A DNA stretch of 10,264 nt from Candidatus Puniceispirillum sp. (GTDB lineage Bacteria; Pseudomonadota; Alphaproteobacteria; Puniceispirillales; Puniceispirillaceae). Positions 6,641-10,264 of the stretch are shown here, piece after piece (positions within the stretch are counted from its first letter, which is position 1; each line of letters opens with the position of its first letter). The stretch is from assembly GCA_018668795.1 (NCBI GenBank), contig JABJBD010000126.1:1-10264 (forward strand), written 5' to 3'. A model generated the notes under the pieces. That model saw only the letters and a program-made list of their open reading frames with translations, ran no database searches and had not been told where the DNA came from. Position numbers and translations under genes: made by a program.

Positions 6641-7452
6641 TAAGACATTCCCATCATAATCACAGCGCATCTATCCGCATGACCTTTATACTGTGGCTTT
6701 TGACATTTGTATCTATCAGCTTTGGTGCGCATGAAGTTAGCGCACGTAATGCCCAGCTTGTTGCCGATTTATCGGAAAATTCGGTTTCGATAGAAAGTGA
6801 TTTTCATGGTACCGAGCTATTGCTATTTGGTGCCATCGACGGCATGCAAGGCGACGATATCATTATCGTTGTGCGTGGACCCGATGTCAAAATTGCCCAA
6901 CGCCGCAAAAGCAAGGTGGCTGGCATCTGGATCAATGTCGAAACAAATATCTGGACCAAGACACCAAGCTTTTATCAGATTTTGGCAACACGTGACCTTG
7001 CCAAGATTGCCGACGAGGACACTTTGCAAACCCTTGGCGTTGGCGCGCATAATCTGGCATTGCAGATTGCGCCCGAAAAAGATCCGATTGAAACAGGCCT
7101 GCCTATGCCAACTGTGAATGGCATGGTTGGCGAACTGACCGCAAATATGAGCAAAATTGGACTCTGGGGCGCCAAAGTTGATACCATAACCCTCAAGGAA
7201 GGGGCTTTGTTTCGAAGTGTAATTGACCTGCCATCGAATGTGCTTTCAGGCCTGTATGATGTCAGAATCATCCATATGCGTGACGGCATGGTGTTAAGCG
7301 AAGACAATGCCAGCATAACAATTAATAAAGGTGGGCTCAGCGCCACAATTTATAATATGGCACATCAATATTCGTTCTTTTATGGATTATTTGCCGTTAT
7401 TTTTGCTATTGCCGCGGGGTGGCTGGCGGCAGCTTTGTTCCGCAAAAAATAA
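6637..7452 (+). CDS. TIGR02186-type membrane-anchored periplasmic protein
   Basis: A 271-aa protein with an N-terminal signal sequence (basic, His-rich start, then FILWLLTFVSISFGAHEVSA, about 17-36). A beta-rich periplasmic domain follows, and a C-terminal membrane helix (FAVIFAIAAGWLAAALF, about 252-268) ends in RKK. Segments such as VVRGPDVKIAQRRKSKVAGIWIN and FYQILATRDL fit the TIGR02186 family, which is known almost only in alphaproteobacteria next to TauE/SafE permeases. No function has been shown for it. Its ATG overlaps the tauE stop (ATGA) and has GGAG 8 nt upstream, so the two are translated together and probably act in one complex. The topology suggests a periplasmic partner for the permease; that is inference. 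Confidence 0.85.
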   Translation: MIRHSHHNHSASIRMTFILWLLTFVSISFGAHEVSARNAQLVADLSENSVSIESDFHGTELLLFGAIDGMQGDDIIIVVRGPDVKIAQRRKSKVAGIWINVETNIWTKTPSFYQILATRDLAKIADEDTLQTLGVGAHNLALQIAPEKDPIETGLPMPTVNGMVGELTANMSKIGLWGAKVDTITLKEGALFRSVIDLPSNVLSGLYDVRIIHMRDGMVLSEDNASITINKGGLSATIYNMAHQYSFFYGLFAVIFAIAAGWLAAALFRKK

Positions 7453-7531
7453 AATGTCTTTCATGAATGCGTCTGAACTGGCTACTTCAACAACCACTAG
7501 TCAAATTCCATAACTGCATGTAATCTTCGGC

Positions 7532-7556
7532 GTGGCTTTTGAGATGATTAAGCCAC
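7532..7556 (+). repeat. Hairpin in the leader of the uspA-like gene
   Basis: GTGGCTT (7532-7538) and AAGCCAC (7550-7556) form a perfect 7-bp stem with an 11-nt loop, ending 10 nt before the GGAGG ribosome site. It separates the tauE/TIGR02186 pair from the uspA-like gene. With only CTGTTTCC after it, it is a poor terminator, so it may be a leader or processing structure. Confidence 0.5.
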
Positions 7557-7576
7557 CTGTTTCCTTGGAGGTAACC

Positions 7577-8059
7577 TTGGCTAAAACTAAAAAGAAACAA
7601 GATCCTGTTTTTCTTGTGGTCGTTGATGATAGTGAGGAAATGCATCAGGCATTGCAATTTGCCTGTGGTCGCGCCGAAGCGGTAGGTGGCAAAGTTGCTT
7701 TGCTATATTGTATAGCCCCATCCGAATTTGAGTATTTTGCTGGGGTTGGTGAATTAATGCGCGCTGAAGCGCGTGAAGCGGCAGAAGAAAAAATGTCAAT
7801 TCACGCTGAATATGTTCAAAAGCTTACCAACAGCACGCCGATACTTTATGTCCGTGAAGGCGATATTCGTGATGAACTGCTAAGCCTTATCCGTGAGGAA
7901 ACAGATATAAGCCTGCTTGTCCTTGGTGCCGATACAAATTCCGAAACGGCTGGACCTCTAATTTCTTTCATGGTTGCCCGTGGAGCTTCAGATTGCCGCG
8001 TGCCGATTACGGTTGTCCCCGGCAACTTAACTGACGAACAGATTGACGCCCTTTTCTAG
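7577..8059 (+). CDS. Universal stress protein (UspA-like domain), TTG start
   Basis: A single UspA-fold protein of about 160 aa. After a basic start (AKTKKKQDP) it has the first strand FLVVVDDSEEMHQALQFAC with the conserved Asp. Then come a helix, KVALLYCI, a long linker FEYFAGVGELMRAEAREA, and the end LLVLGADTN ... ITVVPG. ATP-binding members carry G-x2-G-x9-G-S/T before the last strand; here the stretch is GADTNSETAGPLISFMVARG, which lacks that loop, so nucleotide binding is doubtful. The start is taken as TTG because GGAGG (7567-7571) stands 5 nt before it. A GTG (7532) and an ATG (7544) further up lie in or beside a hairpin. I recall close homologues beginning soon before this first strand. 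The cyclophilin gene begins 22 nt after its stop, so the two are co-transcribed. Confidence 0.88.
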   Translation: MAKTKKKQDPVFLVVVDDSEEMHQALQFACGRAEAVGGKVALLYCIAPSEFEYFAGVGELMRAEAREAAEEKMSIHAEYVQKLTNSTPILYVREGDIRDELLSLIREETDISLLVLGADTNSETAGPLISFMVARGASDCRVPITVVPGNLTDEQIDALF

Positions 8060-8081
8060 GCTCGCTAACAAGGATTATCTT

Positions 8082-8597
8082 ATGCGCACTTTTTTTGTAT
8101 CCCTAATTGGAATTGGATTTTTATTGATGAGTAATCAGAATGACGCCGTAGCTGGTGAAACAATGCTTCTTGAAACAAGTCAGGGACAAGTCGAAATCAC
8201 CATGTTACCTGACGTGGCTCCACAACATGTCGCCCGTATTACCGAGTTGGTAAATGACGGATTTTATGATGGCATTATCTTTCACCGTGTGATTCCAGGT
8301 TTTATGGCACAAACAGGTGATCCAACAGGCACTGGCATGGGTGGATCAGGGGCAAATCTTGACGCTGAGTTTACCGATTACCAATATCGGGAAGGTACTG
8401 TCGGTATGGCGCGTGCAATGAATCCAAACAGTGCTGATAGCCAGTTTTTCATCTGTTTCGACGGATGTGGCCATTTGACCGGACAATATACCGTGTGGGG
8501 TCAGGTCGAACGTGGCATGGATATAGTGAAAAAGCTGGCAGTTGGCGAACCACCAGCAACACCAGATAGAATCGTTTCAGCACGCATGCTTGACTAG
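8082..8597 (+). CDS. Secreted cyclophilin-type peptidyl-prolyl cis-trans isomerase
   Basis: A 171-aa protein with a Sec signal peptide (RTFFVSLIGIGFLLMSNQ, cleavage probably after AVA, residue 24) and one cyclophilin domain. It should speed proline isomerisation of proteins in the periplasm. The active-site residues are present: FHRVIPGFMAQ gives R69, F74, M75 and Q77, and SQFFICF gives F123 (equivalent to R55, F60, M61, Q63 and F113 of human CypA). The position equivalent to W121 is H131, which in other bacterial cyclophilins lowers cyclosporin binding. The ATG at 8082 has AAGGA 7 nt upstream; a longer frame from 8043 lacks support. No lipobox cysteine follows the signal. Its TAG overlaps the stop codon of the convergent gene. 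Confidence 0.95.
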   Translation: MRTFFVSLIGIGFLLMSNQNDAVAGETMLLETSQGQVEITMLPDVAPQHVARITELVNDGFYDGIIFHRVIPGFMAQTGDPTGTGMGGSGANLDAEFTDYQYREGTVGMARAMNPNSADSQFFICFDGCGHLTGQYTVWGQVERGMDIVKKLAVGEPPATPDRIVSARMLD

Positions 8598-9532
8598 GCC
8601 ACTGGCCTTACGGTACGGGGTCGGGACGAAAAATAAACAATAATCCCGACCCATATCAGCCCAAATGTCGTTGCGTCTGCCACGATGAAGGGGGCGTCAT
8701 ATATAAAGACGCCTATCGTGAGCTGGGTTGTGGGATTAAAATAGAATAGCAAGCTTGCCATGGTCATGGTCAGTGCGCGGTTACCTGCATGAAAGAAAAG
8801 CAGAGGCAGAATTGTCAAAATACCTGCCATAACAGCCAACATTATGTTGATAGCACCGCCACCAAAAAAGATGGGCGTACCTTGATGAACCAGCCACAAA
8901 AGATAGGCGATGCCAAAAGGCAGTAAAATAACCGATTCGACGAATAGACCGTTGACAGGATTTACCCCCAATTTTTTGTGAATCACAGCATATAGACCAA
9001 AGGTTCCCGCCAAAAACAGCGATAAAACGGGGGGTTCACCTGCAAAAATGCTTTTCGTCATGACACCACAAGCTACCAGCGCAATTGCAAACCAGCCCAT
9101 GCGATCAAGACGTTCCCCCAGTATCAAAACACCAAGCAAAAGCGCGACAAGGGGATATATGAAATAACCAAGTGCCGCCTGTACCATTTGTCCGCTTTGC
9201 ACGGCATAAATAAAGACTGACCAGTTTATGCCAACCAAAAGTGTCGTCGTTCCAAGGCCTATTTGAAGATTACGCTGGCGAAGCATAGTAATAATCTGGC
9301 CAAAGCCTCCCAAAAATGGCATTAACAGCGCCAGAAAAACGCCAGACCAGATCGCACGATGTGCCACAATTTCATAAGGCGTGGCGGAATCCACACTATT
9401 GATATATATGGGTAGAACGCCCCATAGGAACCCGGCAAAGATCGCAAAAATGATGCCACGTGTTTGGGCGTTATGTGGTTTAGGTGCAGTTGTTGACATA
9501 GTGCCAACCGCATCTGGATGTTCTGAGGCCAT
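8594..9532 (-). CDS. rarD: RarD-like EamA/DMT-superfamily transporter
   Basis: An inner-membrane protein of about 312 aa with ten hydrophobic segments. It shows the RarD subfamily start GIIFAIFAGFLWGVLPIYI followed by PYEIVAHRAIWSGVFLALL, then NWSVFIYAV, ALGYFIYPLVALLLGVLILGE, a middle turn IHKKLGV, and the last helices ending in YFSSRPRT. Known RarD relatives are about 295-300 aa. Substrate is not established for the family; drug or metabolite export has been proposed. The ATG at 9532 is used, and an ATG at 9499 would give 301 aa, which suits the family slightly better. Neither has a strong ribosome site. It is convergent with the cyclophilin gene and divergent from csp. A promoter candidate lies at 9603-9631. 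Confidence 0.9.
   Translation of the reverse strand: MASEHPDAVGTMSTTAPKPHNAQTRGIIFAIFAGFLWGVLPIYINSVDSATPYEIVAHRAIWSGVFLALLMPFLGGFGQIITMLRQRNLQIGLGTTTLLVGINWSVFIYAVQSGQMVQAALGYFIYPLVALLLGVLILGERLDRMGWFAIALVACGVMTKSIFAGEPPVLSLFLAGTFGLYAVIHKKLGVNPVNGLFVESVILLPFGIAYLLWLVHQGTPIFFGGGAINIMLAVMAGILTILPLLFFHAGNRALTMTMASLLFYFNPTTQLTIGVFIYDAPFIVADATTFGLIWVGIIVYFSSRPRTVRPVA
8618..8652. repeat. Perfect 9-bp GC-rich inverted repeat inside the 3' end of rarD
   Basis: GGGTCGGGA (8618-8626) and TCCCGACCC (8644-8652) are exact inverted arms around a 17-nt A-rich spacer. They lie within the coding sequence near the convergent gene ends. Next to it is a short stem AGGCC-ACT-GGCCT (8596-8608) just after the cyclophilin stop. 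No T-run follows on either strand. Confidence 0.6.
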
Positions 9533-9602
9533 AAGCAAAACACTTTCAAAGAAATAATGGATTCTGAACGTTAAATGCACGCATTTGACCCCAGCATTAT
9601 CT

Positions 9603-9631
9603 TTATTAGGCGCAAGTAAAGTTATTGCCAA
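9603..9631 (-). promoter_or_regulatory. Promoter candidate for rarD
   Basis: On the minus strand TTGGCA (9631-9626, 5 of 6 matches to TTGACA), a 17-nt spacer and TAATAA (9608-9603, poor -10, 3 of 6 matches) stand about 70 nt before the ATG at 9532. Weak but properly spaced. Confidence 0.3.
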
Positions 9632-9676
9632 GCTAATTACTGACTATAAAACAATGTATGTAAGAGCATAAAACAA

Positions 9677-9707
9677 TTGACATTGGGTGACTCGCCACCC
9701 ATATGTA
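9677..9707 (+). promoter_or_regulatory. Promoter candidate of the cold-shock gene, with a dyad between -35 and -10
   Basis: A consensus TTGACA (9677-9682) is followed after 18-19 nt by a weak -10 (ATATGT/TATGTA). The intervening DNA is a perfect 6-bp dyad, TGGGTG/CACCCA at 9684-9701 with a 6-nt centre. A repressor or activator site would fit this place. The divergent gap 9533-9826 holds this element, the rarD promoter candidate and the leader hairpin, and nothing else I can recognise. Confidence 0.4.
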
Positions 9708-9782
9708 ATTTGCCGAGGGTTATTTTGGGCTGAATTTCGCATTTGCGCACGGCATCAAGATAACCACGCAACAATTTGAGAT

Positions 9783-9805
9783 ACTAAACCATCGGCAGGT
9801 TTAGT
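9783..9805 (+). promoter_or_regulatory. Leader hairpin just upstream of the csp ribosome site
   Basis: ACTAAACC (9783-9790) and GGTTTAGT (9798-9805) form a perfect 8-bp stem with the loop ATCGGCA, ending 8 nt before GGAG (9814-9817). Long structured leaders control cold-shock mRNAs in Escherichia coli. A similar temperature- or Csp-dependent role is inferred here. Confidence 0.5.
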
Positions 9806-9826
9806 TTGAAGTTGGAGACTAATAGA

Positions 9827-10036
9827 ATGTCACAAGGCACTGTTAAATGGTTTAACACCCAAAAAGGTTACGGTTTTATCGATCCTGATGATTCTGGCAA
9901 CGATGTGTTTGTTCACATTACTGCTGTCCAGAATTCAGGCCTTAACGGTCTGAACGAAGGTCAAAAAGTAACTTATGAACTTGAAGAGCAGCGTAACGGT
10001 AAAATGGCCGCTGTAAATCTTGAAGTCGTAGAATAA
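9827..10036 (+). CDS. CspA-family cold-shock protein (RNA chaperone)
   Basis: A single cold-shock domain of 69 aa, the usual length. It has MSQGTVKWFN at the start, RNP1 KGYGFI (13-18) and RNP2 VFVHI (27-31), with the aromatic residues that stack on single-stranded RNA or DNA. The C-terminal strands (QKVTYELE, AAVNLEVVE) complete the five-stranded barrel. Such proteins melt RNA structure and some are induced by cold. The ATG at 9827 has GGAG 9 nt upstream; a longer reading from TTG 9806 would run through the leader. The gene has a leader of possibly more than 100 nt, a promoter candidate and two hairpins after the stop, so it is monocistronic. Whether it is cold-induced cannot be read from the sequence. 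Confidence 0.96.
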   Translation: MSQGTVKWFNTQKGYGFIDPDDSGNDVFVHITAVQNSGLNGLNEGQKVTYELEEQRNGKMAAVNLEVVE

Positions 10037-10060
10037 AATAAAGTTGGCTGTAAAACCAAT

Positions 10061-10085
10061 TGGCAGTGTCCACAAGACAATGCCA
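10061..10085 (+). repeat. Hairpin in the csp 3' region
   Basis: TGGCAGTGTC and GACAATGCCA form a 10-bp stem with one mismatch and the loop CACAA, 24 nt after the csp stop. It precedes the terminator and may protect the mRNA end. Confidence 0.55.
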
Positions 10086-10093
10086 CCGATCAT

Positions 10094-10124
10094 AAAAAAA
10101 GCCGCTCCGTAAGGGGCGGCTTTT
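10094..10124. terminator. Intrinsic terminator of csp, probably bidirectional
   Basis: AAAAGCCGCTCC pairs with GGGGCGGCTTTT (one G-U) around GTAA, positions 10097-10124. On the plus strand four T residues end the stem. On the minus strand the stem is followed by seven T residues, so it should also stop transcripts coming from a gene to the right of the window. Confidence 0.88.
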
Positions 10125-10133
10125 ACCTTGCAT

Positions 10134-10264
10134 GATCATCTTTCGGCCTTTACTTCATTCCGGCCGGATGATGCTTGTTTATGCCGCGATCATCTTTCGG
10201 CCTTTACTTCATTCCGGCCGGATGATGCTTGTTTATGCCGCGATCATCTTTCGGCCTTTACTTC
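10134..10264. repeat. Exact 54-bp tandem repeat array with an internal dyad (runs off the window)
   Basis: Units start at 10134, 10188 and 10242 with GATCATCTTTCGGCC and end in GTTTATGCCGC. The first two are identical over all 54 positions and the third is identical over the 23 bases present. Each unit holds an imperfect stem: ATCATC, a 3-nt bulge and CGGCC pair with GGCCG and GATGAT around a 13-nt loop. The period is a multiple of three. Two plus-strand frames lack stops, one of them starting with an ATG at 10132 but without a ribosome site. All minus-strand frames have a stop per unit. It begins 9 nt after the terminator. It may be a 3'-end or intergenic minisatellite of a gene to the right. 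Confidence 0.9.

Noticed and set aside
7532..7556. Terminator between the TIGR02186-type gene and uspA
   Set aside because: The stem is good but it is followed by CTGTTTCC rather than a T-run, so I list it only as a hairpin.
9533..9631. RarD start at the TTG of 9631
   Set aside because: The extension would run through the promoter candidate and contains no RarD-like sequence; ATG 9532 or 9499 fit the family length.
10134..10264. CRISPR array
   Set aside because: The units are directly adjacent and wholly identical, with no variable spacers, so this is a simple tandem repeat.

Overview
The window looks like an alphaproteobacterial chromosome. The evidence is the DUF1285 - CoA pyrophosphatase - small membrane protein - CCA-transferase cluster, a Tat-type Rieske protein of the petABC kind, and a TauE/SafE exporter followed by a TIGR02186-type protein, all of which are typical of that class. 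Moderate GC and compact spacing would suit a marine lineage such as SAR116, but that placement is an inference without any alignment. Nearly everything is core or conserved-accessory content. I see no insertion sequence, prophage gene, CRISPR array, tRNA or rRNA.

Left part (1-3918), all on the minus strand. A promoter candidate at 3952-3981 would drive DUF1285 protein -> NudL-type CoA pyrophosphatase -> small two-helix membrane protein -> CCA-adding enzyme -> coproporphyrinogen III oxidase (hemF). These five genes overlap or are separated by fewer than 10 nt. After a 175-nt gap comes the start of the Rieske iron-sulfur protein (petA), cut by the window edge. Haem supply (hemF) thus sits just upstream of a haem-containing respiratory complex.

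Middle (3919-5158). An AT-rich divergent region carries back-to-back promoter candidates and a possible 32-codon leader ORF. The leader's stop overlaps (ATGA) the start of an unrecognised 265-aa protein, possibly a degenerate PAS-like sensor. This is the least understood gene of the window.

Centre-right (5159-8597), plus strand. A cysteine-free ArsR-family regulator has a perfect Shine-Dalgarno sequence. It is followed by a TauE/SafE (TSUP) permease, a membrane-anchored periplasmic TIGR02186-type protein (ATGA-coupled), a UspA-like protein with a TTG start, and a secreted cyclophilin. Short AT-rich AATGTAT motifs lie before arsR, just after it, and across the tauE start codon, and are candidate operator sites.

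Right (8594-10264). A RarD-like EamA transporter is convergent with the cyclophilin gene, and the two genes share one CTAG as both stop codons. Divergent from rarD is a CspA-type cold-shock gene with a structured leader and a strong intrinsic terminator. The last 131 bases are an exact 54-bp tandem repeat (2.4 copies visible) with an internal dyad, running off the window. This is the most unusual sequence structure here. I did not find a clearly new biological system; the best leads are the repeat array, the leader-ORF/265-aa gene pair and the ArsR/TSUP module.
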